Assembly (NCBI GenBank): GCA_002392645.1
Contig: DGHL01000046.1
Location: 15,375-48,591 of the forward strand
Direction of reading: 5' to 3'
Length of the DNA: 33,217 nt
From: Prevotellaceae bacterium UBA3849
GTDB lineage: Bacteria > Bacteroidota > Bacteroidia > Bacteroidales > Bacteroidaceae
A program made the position numbers and the translations under genes. Shown piece after piece: positions 1-7,275 of the stretch. Numbering within the stretch: the stretch's first letter is position 1; every line of letters begins with the position of its first letter. The notes beneath the pieces were generated by a model. That model was not told where the DNA came from. It ran no database searches and was given only the letters and a program-made list of their open reading frames with translations.

Positions 1-148
1 TCTCAGCCAGCACCTTCTTTGCAGAAGGAGAAGCAATGACAGCCTTGCCTGTAGGAATGAGGTAGTTACGACCGTAACCAGACTTAACATTTACTATGTC
101 GTTCTTGTATCCAAGACCGATGATATCTTCTTTCAGTATAATTTCCAT
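1..148 (-). CDS. rplI: 50S ribosomal protein L9 (N-terminal part)
   Basis: Only the first 49 codons lie in the window; the gene continues past position 1. The product binds 23S rRNA in the large subunit. The visible residues begin MEIILKEDIIGLGYKND and continue with a VNVKSGYGRNYLIP stretch, the highly conserved N-terminal RNA-binding domain of L9. The ATG is at 148-146, 22 bases after the rpsR stop, so it is the third gene of the classical rpsF-rpsR-rplI operon. An AAGGAGG-like purine run lies just upstream. Identification is secure. Confidence 0.95.
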   Translation of the reverse strand, partial: MEIILKEDIIGLGYKNDIVNVKSGYGRNYLIPTGKAVIASPSAKKVLAE

Positions 149-170
149 TGTGTAATCCTCCTTTTTTAAA

Positions 171-440
171 TTACTTCATCAAATCGGTTACGTATGGAAG
201 CAGTGCGATCTGGCGAGCACGCTTTACAGCCTGCGCCACACGACGCTGATACTTCAGAGAAGTGCCGGTGATACGACGTGGAAGAATCTTGCCCTGCTCG
301 TTAAGGAACTTCTTCAGGAACTCTGGATCCTTGTAGTCGATGTACTTGATACCACTCTTCTTGAAACGGCAATACTTTTTCTTCTTAGTGTCAATTGCCG
401 GTGCGTTCAGATAACGGATTTCTGAATTGTTCTCTGCCAT
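171..440 (-). CDS. rpsR: 30S ribosomal protein S18
   Basis: This is an 89-residue small-subunit protein that binds the 30S platform as a heterodimer with S6. The conserved core is visible: KKYCRFKKSGIKYIDYKDPEFL in the first half, then RRITGTSLKYQRRVAQAVKRAR and a C-terminal ALLPYV. The length is normal for the Bacteroidota form. It lies between rpsF (3 bases upstream) and rplI (22 bases downstream) and is surely cotranscribed with both. Confidence 0.97.
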   Translation of the reverse strand: MAENNSEIRYLNAPAIDTKKKKYCRFKKSGIKYIDYKDPEFLKKFLNEQGKILPRRITGTSLKYQRRVAQAVKRARQIALLPYVTDLMK

Positions 441-443
441 AGT

Positions 444-791
444 TTAAGCCTCCTCTTTTTTAGCAAGCTTGTTACGACGCTTCTCTGCATATGCAGATGC
501 GTACTTGTCAAGCTTGACAGTCATGAAACGGATTACCTTCTCGTCACGGCGATAAGCTGTCTCGAGAGTTGCGATTACTTCTGGCTCTGCCTTGAACTCA
601 ACGAGGTTGTAGAAACCTGTTGACTTCTTGTCAATAGCATAAGCCATCTTCTTGAGTCCCCAAGCCTCCTCGTTCAGAATCTCAGCGCCGTTGTCTGTCA
701 GCACCTTTGTGAACTTAGCGACCGTTTCCTTTGCCTGGTCATCAGACAAAACGGGAGTCAAAATGAAAACGGTTTCGTAATGATTCATCAT
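444..791 (-). CDS. rpsF: 30S ribosomal protein S6
   Basis: This 115-residue protein is the partner of S18 on the 30S platform. It starts MMNHYETVFILTPVLSD, the typical S6 beta strand (YE-hydrophobic-hydrophobic-P-L-SD). It then shows WGLKKMAYAIDKKSTGFY, the signature region of the family, and an RRDEKVIRFMTVKLD strand. The basic Lys-rich tail is common in the family. It is first in its operon and has a clear promoter at 854-861. Either of the two adjacent ATG codons could serve as start; the second gives the usual MNHYE start. Confidence 0.97.
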   Translation of the reverse strand: MMNHYETVFILTPVLSDDQAKETVAKFTKVLTDNGAEILNEEAWGLKKMAYAIDKKSTGFYNLVEFKAEPEVIATLETAYRRDEKVIRFMTVKLDKYASAYAEKRRNKLAKKEEA

Positions 792-853
792 TTTGTTTTA
801 TTTAATTAATGTGTAACTATTGCCCTGAATCTACAAAAATTCAAAAAGCGGTG

Positions 854-884
854 CAAAGGTACTAAAATTATTTGGATTATCAAC
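854..884 (-). promoter_or_regulatory. Promoter of rpsF-rpsR-rplI
   Basis: Read on the minus strand, TACCTTTG (861-854) matches the Bacteroidota -7 element TAnnTTTG. A TTG lies 19 bases upstream. Transcription would start near 847, leaving a leader of about 55 bases before rpsF. The motif and spacing are read from the sequence; promoter activity is inferred. Confidence 0.75.
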
Positions 885-914
885 CATCTCTGTGATTTTT
901 TACCTTTCACACAC

Positions 915-951
915 AACAAAAAGAGTTGATTTCTTATCATATATCAACTCT
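915..951 (-). terminator. Intrinsic terminator after the DUF1232 gene
   Basis: AGAGTTGAT (922-930) and ATCAACTCT (943-951) form a 9-bp stem. On the minus strand the stem is followed by TTTTTGTTGTG, so it would end transcripts from the DUF1232 gene before they reach the rpsF promoter. The remaining bases of 952-1055 hold nothing I recognise. Confidence 0.6.
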
Positions 952-1055
952 GCACACTTAACACCTTACGCATTATACATTTACTTTTCAAAAGCATTCA
1001 CATGTCTGTTTAAACGCGAAAGTGCGGCCATTTCATTTGACCAGTCAACTGATAT

Positions 1056-1418
1056 CTAAAATTCCGGTGCCTCAAACGGGACATCGAACCACGAACGAAG
1101 ACGCTCCTCTGCTTTCCGCTTTACCTCTGGGGTGATATTGTCGCTTACCACATGAAGCACATACATCAGGGCTGCCATATCGTCACTGTAGCCCATACCC
1201 AGCAAGGAATCAGGTATAAGATCTACCGGTAGTATGAAATAGCCCAATGCGCCATACAGTCTCGCCTTGTCTTTCAACGACATAGCATCCGACTGCACGG
1301 CATAATATGCCACAAGCACGGCATACACTACCTTTATACCTGCCTTGCGCGCAATCTTCGAGAGTTTTTCCTTCAAGCCTTCTTCCGAGTACTCTGCCTT
1401 GAAGTTTTCTATTTTCAT
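1056..1418 (-). CDS. DUF1232 (YkvA-like) small membrane-associated protein
   Basis: The protein has about 120 residues. The middle part YGALGYFILPVDLIPDSLLGMGYSDD matches the DUF1232/YkvA family, whose hallmark is a hydrophobic helix followed by PxDLIPD and a downstream DD. The function of the family is unknown. I chose the ATG at 1418 (MKIENFKAEY). An upstream in-frame ATG at 1466 lies inside the promoter -7 element (1464-1471) and cannot be translated from that promoter; an ATG at 1433 is possible. The gene appears monocistronic, with its own promoter and a terminator-like hairpin. Confidence 0.8.
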   Translation of the reverse strand: MKIENFKAEYSEEGLKEKLSKIARKAGIKVVYAVLVAYYAVQSDAMSLKDKARLYGALGYFILPVDLIPDSLLGMGYSDDMAALMYVLHVVSDNITPEVKRKAEERLRSWFDVPFEAPEF

Positions 1419-1463
1419 CGGTGTATTCTCCATCAACACAATAATTATTGAGATTTCATACGG

Positions 1464-1494
1464 CAAAAGTATTCTTTTTTCCTAAAATATAAAA
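1464..1494 (-). promoter_or_regulatory. Promoter of the DUF1232 gene
   Basis: On the minus strand, TACTTTTG (1471-1464) matches TAnnTTTG, with TTTT 19 bases upstream as a weak -33 element. The predicted transcript start near 1457 gives a leader of about 39 bases to the ATG at 1418. Confidence 0.6.
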
Positions 1495-1542
1495 GAACAA
1501 AGCATCATAATAACCTTTAAGATAAAAAAACAACAAAGTTTT

Positions 1543-1573
1543 TTTGTCAATTAATAAAAAAAACGTAACTTTG
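1543..1573 (+). promoter_or_regulatory. Promoter of the ABC exporter gene
   Basis: TAACTTTG (1566-1573) is a very good -7 element and TTTTTG ending at 1546 is exactly 19 bases upstream. The predicted transcript start (about 1577-1580) is only 3-6 bases before the ATG at 1583, so the mRNA would be nearly leaderless for that start. Confidence 0.75.
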
Positions 1574-1582
1574 CATTTAAGT

Positions 1583-3415
1583 ATGAAACAATTTTTCCAA
1601 ATAATGAAGCGGTATCTCATGCCATACAAGATATATCTCGTATGGTCTGTCATACTGAACTTGTACGCACAACTGATGAACGTATTCTCGTTCGTCGTAT
1701 TGATTCCGATACTAAACATCCTCTTCCAAATAGACCAAAAGGTTTATCACTACAAGGAGTGGACATGGTCAACCCTTGACAAAGACCTGCTCGTAAACAA
1801 CGGCTATGCCTACGTGCAGGAACTTATGGGGCAGCACGGCGCATTCTACACTCTTTGTCTGATGGGAGCCGGACTTACCATAATGACAGCGCTGAAGACA
1901 TTGGGATATTTCGCATCTCTATCGGTAATGTTGCCACTACGCACTGGCATAGTGAAAGACATTCGCATGGAGGTATATAGAAAGGTGCTCAGCCTGCCGC
2001 TTGCATTCTTCTCATCAGAAAGACGCGGCGACATCGTTGCACGCATGAGCGCAGACGTAGCCCAAGTGGAGAGTTCGCTGACGAGTTCCATCGACATGCT
2101 GATACGCCATCCTATAGCAATCGTCGTTTGTTTCTCCACAATGATATTCGTTAGCTGGCAGCTCACCGTATTCGTGATAGTAGTGGCACCGCTGGCAGGC
2201 ATCATCATGGGACAAGTAAGCAAGCGCCTAAAAGCACAGAGCACTGAGGCACAGACATTGTGGGGCGATTTGCTATCACAGCTTGACGAGACGCTTGGCG
2301 GCCTGCGCATCATCAAGGCCTTCATAGCCGAGCATAAAATGACGCAACGCTTTGAGGAAATCAACGACAAGTACCGCAAGTCTGTCGTTACCGTCAGTAT
2401 GCGCCAGTCACTGGCTCACCCCATGTCAGAGTTCCTCGGCACCGTCATCATTGTGATAGTGCTGCTCTTCGGTGGTTGGCTGATACTTACCGGTTCACAC
2501 CTTATCGATGCCTCCACCTTCATCTTCTACATGGTGATACTCTATAGTGTCATCAACCCCCTGAAGGAGTTCACCAGAGCGCTGTATCAGGTACCAATGG
2601 GACTTGCCTCAATGGATCGCATCGATTTTATATTAAAGGCTGAAAATCCTATAAAAGAGATTGCCACACCTAAGTTGATAGGCGATTTCAGCAACAAGGT
2701 GGAGCTTAAAGACGTAAGTTTCCACTATACAGAGGGACACGATGTGCTGAAACACATCAACCTCACCGTAGAGAAAGGCAGGACAATCGCCCTCGTTGGG
2801 CAGTCTGGCTCTGGCAAATCAACGCTTGTTGACCTCATACCACGCTACCATGACGTAAGCAGTGGCCAGATACTCATTGACGGCAAGGACATCCGTGAGG
2901 TTGGCATCAGTGACCTGCGCCAGCTTATAGGCAACGTAAACCAAGAGGCAATACTCTTTAACGACACGTTCTACAACAACATTACATTCGGTGTGGAGAA
3001 CGCGACCATGGAGCAGGTGATAGAGGCTGCAAAGATAGCCAATGCCCATGATTTCATCATGGAGAGCGAACACGGATATGACACTATGATTGGTGACCGT
3101 GGCGGTCGCTTGTCAGGCGGTCAGCGCCAGCGTATAAGCATAGCCCGTGCCATACTCAAGAATCCACCAATCTTAATACTTGACGAGGCAACATCAGCCC
3201 TTGACACAGAGTCTGAGCGACTGGTGCAAGAGGCCTTGGAGCGACTGATGAAGAGTCGCACCACGGTAGCAATAGCCCACCGTCTGTCAACTATCAAGAA
3301 CGCAGACGAGATATACGTACTTTACGAAGGTGAGATAGTGGAGCGCGGTCAGCACGACGAACTGATAGCTAGGAACGGCTACTACAAGCGCCTGTATGAC
3401 ATGCAGCAGTTGTAA
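1583..3415 (+). CDS. MsbA-like ABC exporter (fused membrane and ATPase domains)
   Basis: This is a 610-residue half-transporter of the lipid/drug exporter type, likely working as a homodimer in the inner membrane. The N-terminal half has about six hydrophobic segments. The ATPase half carries Walker A GQSGSGKST (about residue 406), the signature LSGGQRQR (about 510), Walker B ILILDEATSALD and the H-loop AIAHRLST. In this group such genes are usually annotated as MsbA-like lipid A or glycolipid flippases, which would suit the glycan locus downstream, but the substrate is an inference. An upstream in-frame TTG at 1544 overlaps the promoter, so the start is ATG 1583 or possibly 1604; the MKQFFQIMKRYLMPYK start fits the family. 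Confidence 0.9.
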   Translation: MKQFFQIMKRYLMPYKIYLVWSVILNLYAQLMNVFSFVVLIPILNILFQIDQKVYHYKEWTWSTLDKDLLVNNGYAYVQELMGQHGAFYTLCLMGAGLTIMTALKTLGYFASLSVMLPLRTGIVKDIRMEVYRKVLSLPLAFFSSERRGDIVARMSADVAQVESSLTSSIDMLIRHPIAIVVCFSTMIFVSWQLTVFVIVVAPLAGIIMGQVSKRLKAQSTEAQTLWGDLLSQLDETLGGLRIIKAFIAEHKMTQRFEEINDKYRKSVVTVSMRQSLAHPMSEFLGTVIIVIVLLFGGWLILTGSHLIDASTFIFYMVILYSVINPLKEFTRALYQVPMGLASMDRIDFILKAENPIKEIATPKLIGDFSNKVELKDVSFHYTEGHDVLKHINLTVEKGRTIALVGQSGSGKSTLVDLIPRYHDVSSGQILIDGKDIREVGISDLRQLIGNVNQEAILFNDTFYNNITFGVENATMEQVIEAAKIANAHDFIMESEHGYDTMIGDRGGRLSGGQRQRISIARAILKNPPILILDEATSALDTESERLVQEALERLMKSRTTVAIAHRLSTIKNADEIYVLYEGEIVERGQHDELIARNGYYKRLYDMQQL

Positions 3416-3469
3416 ACCACTGGTTGATCCTTCGCTTCCTATCGACGTGAATGTAAACAAATTGTTCTT

Positions 3470-3637
3470 CTCGCCCGGAGCACCCTTACGTATGGACGTG
3501 TGGAGATATTCAAGCATCACACAAAATGCAAGGCTGCGACACCTGTTACGTTCATCACTACATACGGTTTGAAAACAAACATGAATGCTAACGCATACAT
3601 TCCCTATCAGATAGTACTTGATGATTTGTTTGAATGA
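3470..3637 (+). pseudogene. Remnant of an AAA-family ATPase C-terminus
   Basis: In the frame ending at TGA 3635-3637 the translation contains VEIFKHHTKCKAATPVTF, then ITTYGLKTNMNANA and finally IVLDDLFE. The pattern VTFITTYGLK-N...V-LDDLF closes many Bacteroidota AAA ATPases with a C-terminal nuclease-like domain. No ATPase core precedes it: upstream is the end of the ABC exporter, so only the tail survives. I assign the family from the remembered tail pattern, with moderate confidence. It lies next to a second decayed gene. Confidence 0.5.
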
Positions 3638-3671
3638 TAGAATTACTGACAGCGATCCTGCAAGAGGGTAA

Positions 3672-3887
3672 AGACATAGTTATCACGATGAAACATATGA
3701 CAAATTCCTTGCCCTATGGATACAAAAACAAGGCCTTATACGCAAGAATACGTCCATCAAGGAGAATGACAGTTATCTGGATATGTTCATGCCTACCCAG
3801 CCCTACGTATCACAAGAGACTCCACGACCGAATGACCCATGTCCGTGTGGCAGAGAAAAAAATTACAAAAAATGTTGTAGAAAATGA
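3672..3887 (+). pseudogene. Remnant of a SEC-C zinc-binding motif protein
   Basis: The frame read from 3672 to the TGA at 3885-3887 gives KFLALWIQKQGLIRKNT, then IKENDSYLDMFMPTQPYVSQ, and ends PRPNDPCPCGREKNYKKCC-RK. The PNDPCPCG-x-KxYKKCC ending is the SEC-C motif, which binds zinc through CxC and CC. The frame has a stop at 3669. The bases before it (about 3634-3668) read sensibly only in another frame, indicating a frameshift and loss of the 5' part. SEC-C tails occur on SecA and on many small proteins of unknown role, so the parent protein cannot be named. Confidence 0.6.
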
Positions 3888-3976
3888 AATGTGTCGGTAT
3901 CGTGGAATAATAATTAGGCAGATAAGTAGCAAGGTGGAGGTCAAGAGCTTCACGTATAAGACAATATATATACAAG

Positions 3977-4903
3977 ATGGAAATTATAAATAAATATATA
4001 GCAGCAGAGGATATCAAGCATTATGATGCAGAGGAATTTCAAGGTATGACGGTGGCAGTGCATCTGCACCTCTTTCATGAAGATCTTCTGACAAAGTTTT
4101 GTTTTTATCTGAATAATATTCAAGTAAAATACGACCTTTATATATCGACTCCCGATATCGCCAACATTGAAGAAGAAAAAATAAAGGAGAAAGTCCGTAC
4201 ACTAACGCATCTCGGTAAGCTTACGATTGTGCGTACTCCTAACAGAGGGCGTGACATAGGTCCTCTGATATGCACCTTTGGAAAAGATTTGAGTCTGTAT
4301 GACGTGATACTCCATCTACACACAAAAAAGAGCAAACAAAATAAAAAATCAGGAGAGGCATGGTGTTCGCACATGCTTAACCATTTGTTGTTTTCTAAGG
4401 ATATGGTATTTAATATATTCCACGCTCTGCAAAACGATGTTGCGTTTGTATGCTCGTCGAATTATATAATAGACACATCATCTTCTCATTGGGGAAAAAA
4501 CAAGAAAAAGGCGAAGGAACTGATAGAACGATGTAAGGTCAATTTGGATATAGACAAAGACTATCCTATTGTGGAATTTCCAGCGGGTATGTTCTTTTGG
4601 GCACGTGGCGAAAACATGAGAAAGATGCTGACGTTGCCTTTGCAATATGATGATTTTCCGGAAGAGCCGATACCCGATGACGGTACCATAGCCCATGCAC
4701 TTGAAAGACTGACCTTTATCCTCGGTGACGATGATGCATGCAAGGTATTGAAAATTTCCCTGATAGACACAGACTTCATAGAAAAAATGAAGATAAAGAC
4801 CATGAAAAACGCCAAGCATCTACACATGATGCAGGTGCTCGTTTGGACAAACGTGGCCTTGGTATTAATAATCCTGATATTATTGTTATTGCTCTTCAGA
4901 TAA
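3977..4903 (+). CDS. RgpF-like (rhamnan synthesis F family) protein with C-terminal membrane anchor
   Basis: The 308 residues match the rhamnan synthesis protein F family, whose members take part in making rhamnose-containing cell-wall or surface polysaccharides. Diagnostic pieces are VAVHLHLFHEDLL near residue 26, NRGRDIGPL (about 88-96), DVILHLHTKKS, and PAGMFFWARGENM followed by a PDDGTIAHALER block. After residue 283 comes a single hydrophobic segment (VLVWTNVALVLIILILLLLL), so the protein looks anchored to the inner membrane by its C-terminus. The region is visibly richer in A and T than its neighbours, suggesting acquisition. Its 3' end overlaps the convergent aminotransferase gene by 8 bases. 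Confidence 0.8.
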   Translation: MEIINKYIAAEDIKHYDAEEFQGMTVAVHLHLFHEDLLTKFCFYLNNIQVKYDLYISTPDIANIEEEKIKEKVRTLTHLGKLTIVRTPNRGRDIGPLICTFGKDLSLYDVILHLHTKKSKQNKKSGEAWCSHMLNHLLFSKDMVFNIFHALQNDVAFVCSSNYIIDTSSSHWGKNKKKAKELIERCKVNLDIDKDYPIVEFPAGMFFWARGENMRKMLTLPLQYDDFPEEPIPDDGTIAHALERLTFILGDDDACKVLKISLIDTDFIEKMKIKTMKNAKHLHMMQVLVWTNVALVLIILILLLLLFR

Positions 4904-6029
4904 AGAAAGCTTTAGTTTGACTGATAATAAGACTGACATCATCGTCGGAAAGTTCAAAATACATAGGTAGTCTTACGAGGCAGTCGGCATAGCGGTCGCA
5001 GTTAGGTAGTTCAGGCATGTTTTGCTCTGCATTGGTATAATAGTCGCTTTTGTGAAGGCTAAGATAATGGAAAGCGAGTTGTATTTCCTTATCTTTCATC
5101 CATTCTATGAGGCGCGTACGCTCTTCAATGTTTCGACATACGATGTAGAACAAGTGACCGTTATTTGTGGCATAGTCTGGAATTTGTGGAAGTACTACAT
5201 ACCCATCTTCTTCAAGAGGTTTCAGACCATCGTAATACTGCTGCCATATAGCTTTCCTGCGAGATTGTATGTCATCGAGATTCTCCAACTGAGCCAAGAG
5301 GAAAGCGCTGTTTATCTCTGCAGGCAAGAAAGAAGAGCCGGTATCCACCCAACCGTATTTGTTCACCATGCCACGAAAGAACTCCGCGCGGTTGGTGCCC
5401 TTCTCCCATATTATCTCGGCACGGCGAATGAAACGCTCGTCGTTGACGCAGAGCATACCGCCCTCACCGCCAGCTGTGACATTCTTTGTCTCGTGGAAAG
5501 AGAAACAGCCGAAGTGACCTATACCACCGAGTGGCCTGTCCTTATAGTAAGAGTCAATAGCCTGTGCTGCGTCCTCCACCACGAAAAGATTGTGACGGTC
5601 GGCTATCTCCATGATTCTGTCCATGTCGCAGGCTATTCCCGCATAGTGAACAGGAACTATTACTTTCGTCTTAGGAGTAATAAGTGCCTCAAGTCTATCA
5701 GGATCAATATTTGGATTATTGCTGCAACTGTCCGCAAACACTATTCTTGCCCCCTGACGCACGAAAGCCAGCGCAGACGACACGAATGTATAAGACGGCA
5801 CAATGACCTCGTCGCCCGGCTTTACATCACACAGTATGGCTGCCATTTCCAGTGCATCCGTACCGGAAGTAGTCATGATACATTTTTTTAATCCATATTT
5901 CTTCTCAAAAAAACTTTGGCATTGTTGTGTAAACTTTCCATTACCGGAAAGTTTGCCTGCCGAAACAGCTTTATATATATAGTGTGTCTCTTTTCCTGTA
6001 AGGAAAGGTCTGTTAAAGTCTATCTTCAT
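4896..6029 (-). CDS. dTDP-4-amino-4,6-dideoxygalactose transaminase (WecE/RffA-like)
   Basis: This is a PLP-dependent aminotransferase of the DegT/DnrJ/EryC1/StrS family, 377 residues, making an amino sugar nucleotide from a 4-keto-6-deoxy sugar nucleotide. It starts MKIDFNRPFLTGKE and keeps SGTDALEMAA, VVEDAAQAIDS and SFHETKNVTAGGEGG with the expected PLP lysine at K182. The close fit to WecE over its whole length supports dTDP-4-keto-6-deoxyglucose as substrate; the exact product is inferred. It is last in the minus-strand glycan operon. The ATG at 6029 sits in the second copy of a 13-base tandem repeat (6026-6051). No promoter of its own is visible. Confidence 0.85.
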   Translation of the reverse strand: MKIDFNRPFLTGKETHYIYKAVSAGKLSGNGKFTQQCQSFFEKKYGLKKCIMTTSGTDALEMAAILCDVKPGDEVIVPSYTFVSSALAFVRQGARIVFADSCSNNPNIDPDRLEALITPKTKVIVPVHYAGIACDMDRIMEIADRHNLFVVEDAAQAIDSYYKDRPLGGIGHFGCFSFHETKNVTAGGEGGMLCVNDERFIRRAEIIWEKGTNRAEFFRGMVNKYGWVDTGSSFLPAEINSAFLLAQLENLDDIQSRRKAIWQQYYDGLKPLEEDGYVVLPQIPDYATNNGHLFYIVCRNIEERTRLIEWMKDKEIQLAFHYLSLHKSDYYTNAEQNMPELPNCDRYADCLVRLPMYFELSDDDVSLIISQTKAFFI

Positions 6030-6051
6030 AATCTAATCTTATAATCTAATC
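6026..6051 (-). repeat. 13-base tandem repeat holding the aminotransferase start codon
   Basis: On the minus strand two adjacent units, GATTAGATTATAA (6051-6039) and GATTAGATTATGA (6038-6026), differ by one base. The change creates ATG, the start codon of the aminotransferase gene. It belongs to the junction repeat class seen throughout this window. Confidence 0.8.
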
Positions 6052-6095
6052 GTAGGTAAAAAAAATCATCTGGCATTTTTAGTAGTATGTAAAAC

Positions 6096-6129
6096 TGCCA
6101 AAAGTTGCAAAATCATTCATGTTTTGGCA
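6096..6129 (-). terminator. Hairpin between the GT90-like and aminotransferase genes
   Basis: TGCCAAAA (6096-6103) and TTTTGGCA (6122-6129) form an 8-bp stem with an 18-base loop. On the minus strand a short GTTTTAC follows. It could act as a weak terminator or processing site within the operon; there is no strong T-run. Confidence 0.35.
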
Positions 6130-6165
6130 ACACCTTCGTTATAAAGCAGTCAATTTAATGGTATA

Positions 6166-7155
6166 TTACTGCCCTGTCAGCTGAAAATATCTGTCAAGCA
6201 CCATGAGTGATATTATGTCCTCACGCTCCTTGTCTTGGAACTGTCTCACCCACTCATGGGCATGGCGCACTATTGCTTTCGCCTCATCGGGATGACTCTC
6301 GTAATACTCTATCTTCTCTATCAGGTCATGAAAGTCGGGGGCTATCTCTATGTAGTGATAGCCAGGAATCAGCCTTCCCTCCATGAACCATGTCTCACAC
6401 GTAGGCCGTGGCATTACAGCCACGGAGTTGCTTGACATCACCCATTTAAGGTTTGATGCCACGTCATATCCCTCCAGAGCCATGATATATCTATACTTCA
6501 AGTGGTCATACAGTGCCATTTTGCCCGTGCTCTCAATATCGCACATAGGATGCTCCTGCCACATCTGCATGAAACGTTGCCGCGCCGGCTTCCCCGTGGC
6601 ATCTCCGCGGAAAAGTACCATGCCATTCTTCTCCTCCCATTTGAATGGATCATAAATCCATGTGAAGTGGCGCACCTTGTCCATATTTAGCAACACATTG
6701 TTGTTAGTGTCGCCGTTAGGAGCAATGAGTCGTGCTTTAGTTATAACGGGCTGCGGAAAGTTATAGTTGCAGTCGCCTCCGAAAAATAACCACTGCTTGT
6801 CTTTCGGGAAACAGCGTGAGTACTCGTATGAGTCAAAGAAATAGACACTGTTCATCTTTCCTCCATTGAACTTCACACGGTGCCTCAGGGTCATTTTTCC
6901 TATCCTTGGTGCATCCGCCGGAATACTGGCAGGTATTACGGGATTGCAGTAATAATTTACCCTTTCCGTAATAAGGTGTTTCTCATTGTCTGACATTCGC
7001 TGGAACTTCCTGAACAGACGTTGTTTCCTCAGTCTGCACAACCAGCGCGGAGTAAGCAGCATCAGCCCACCGCGTAAGTAATATGCCAGTTTGCTATTCT
7101 TACGTGTATGCCTGAAATATATGCACCACCACCTTTCAAATAGTTCACAGTTCAT
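6166..7155 (-). CDS. Glycosyltransferase, GT90/CAP10-like
   Basis: The 329 residues resemble the LpsA/CAP10 group (glycosyltransferase family 90). Conserved pieces are MNSVYFFDSYEYSR-F, MVLFRGDATGK-AR (about 175-190), YRYIMALEGYDVASNLKWVMSSNSV and the E-W-F-EG-L-PG-HYIEI block that closes the sugar-nucleotide site. Bacterial members add a sugar to the lipopolysaccharide core; the sugar here is unknown. The start ATG 7155 lies in the second copy of a 14-base repeat, so the first five codons MNCEL are repeat-derived. It follows the GT2 gene in the same operon through a chain of small overlapping ORFs. Confidence 0.75.
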   Translation of the reverse strand: MNCELFERWWCIYFRHTRKNSKLAYYLRGGLMLLTPRWLCRLRKQRLFRKFQRMSDNEKHLITERVNYYCNPVIPASIPADAPRIGKMTLRHRVKFNGGKMNSVYFFDSYEYSRCFPKDKQWLFFGGDCNYNFPQPVITKARLIAPNGDTNNNVLLNMDKVRHFTWIYDPFKWEEKNGMVLFRGDATGKPARQRFMQMWQEHPMCDIESTGKMALYDHLKYRYIMALEGYDVASNLKWVMSSNSVAVMPRPTCETWFMEGRLIPGYHYIEIAPDFHDLIEKIEYYESHPDEAKAIVRHAHEWVRQFQDKEREDIISLMVLDRYFQLTGQ

Positions 7156-7169
7156 AGTTCACAGTTCAT
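7142..7169 (-). repeat. 14-base tandem repeat forming a start/stop overlap before the GT90-like gene
   Basis: Two perfect copies of ATGAACTGTGAACT lie at 7169-7156 and 7155-7142 on the minus strand. Reading from the first ATG gives M-N-C-E-L-stop. The stop TGA (7154-7152) overlaps the ATG of the GT90-like gene as ATGA. The real gene then repeats the same five codons and reads on. Confidence 0.9.
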
Positions 7170-7171
7170 AG

Positions 7172-7275
7172 TTGCTCTTCTGGCTTAACGAAAATGTTTA
7201 TATTCATGCACCTTTTCTCGCCAAGGCAATGATCAAGCAAGCTTGTCATTGCTCTTCTGGCTTAACGAAAATGTT
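7172..7275 (-). repeat. 27-base direct repeat: duplicated 3' end of the GT2 gene
   Basis: The same 27 bases occur at 7249-7275 (the real end of the GT2 gene) and at 7172-7198. The second copy is preceded on the minus strand by an ATG at 7207 and reads MNINIFVKPEEQL-stop, a copy of the GT2 tail (VNIFVKPEEQ). Its TGA (7168-7166) overlaps the next ATG at 7169. The arrangement looks like a partial tandem duplication at the gene junction. Confidence 0.85.

Larger units (their letters stand above)
3416..3976. other. Gene-poor stretch with decayed genes
   Basis: Between the ABC exporter and the RgpF-like gene lie 561 bases with no intact gene. Two C-terminal gene remnants are visible (3470-3637 and 3672-3887), both on the plus strand. 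The stretch 3888-3976 shows no TAnnTTTG promoter that I can find, so the promoter of the following gene is not identified. Confidence 0.6.

Noticed and set aside
1419..1466. Longer DUF1232 start at 1466
   Set aside because: The ATG overlaps the -7 element, so it would not be in the mRNA.
1846..2379. Open frame of 177 codons on the minus strand
   Set aside because: Antisense to the exporter membrane domain and without any family match.
3634..3993. Intact plus-strand gene of 119 codons
   Set aside because: The frame misses the SEC-C motif, which is encoded in a different frame; it is a chance frame across a pseudogene.
5022..5891. Open frame of 289 codons on the plus strand
   Set aside because: It lies fully antisense to the WecE-like aminotransferase, whose motifs are intact, and its translation has no recognisable domain.
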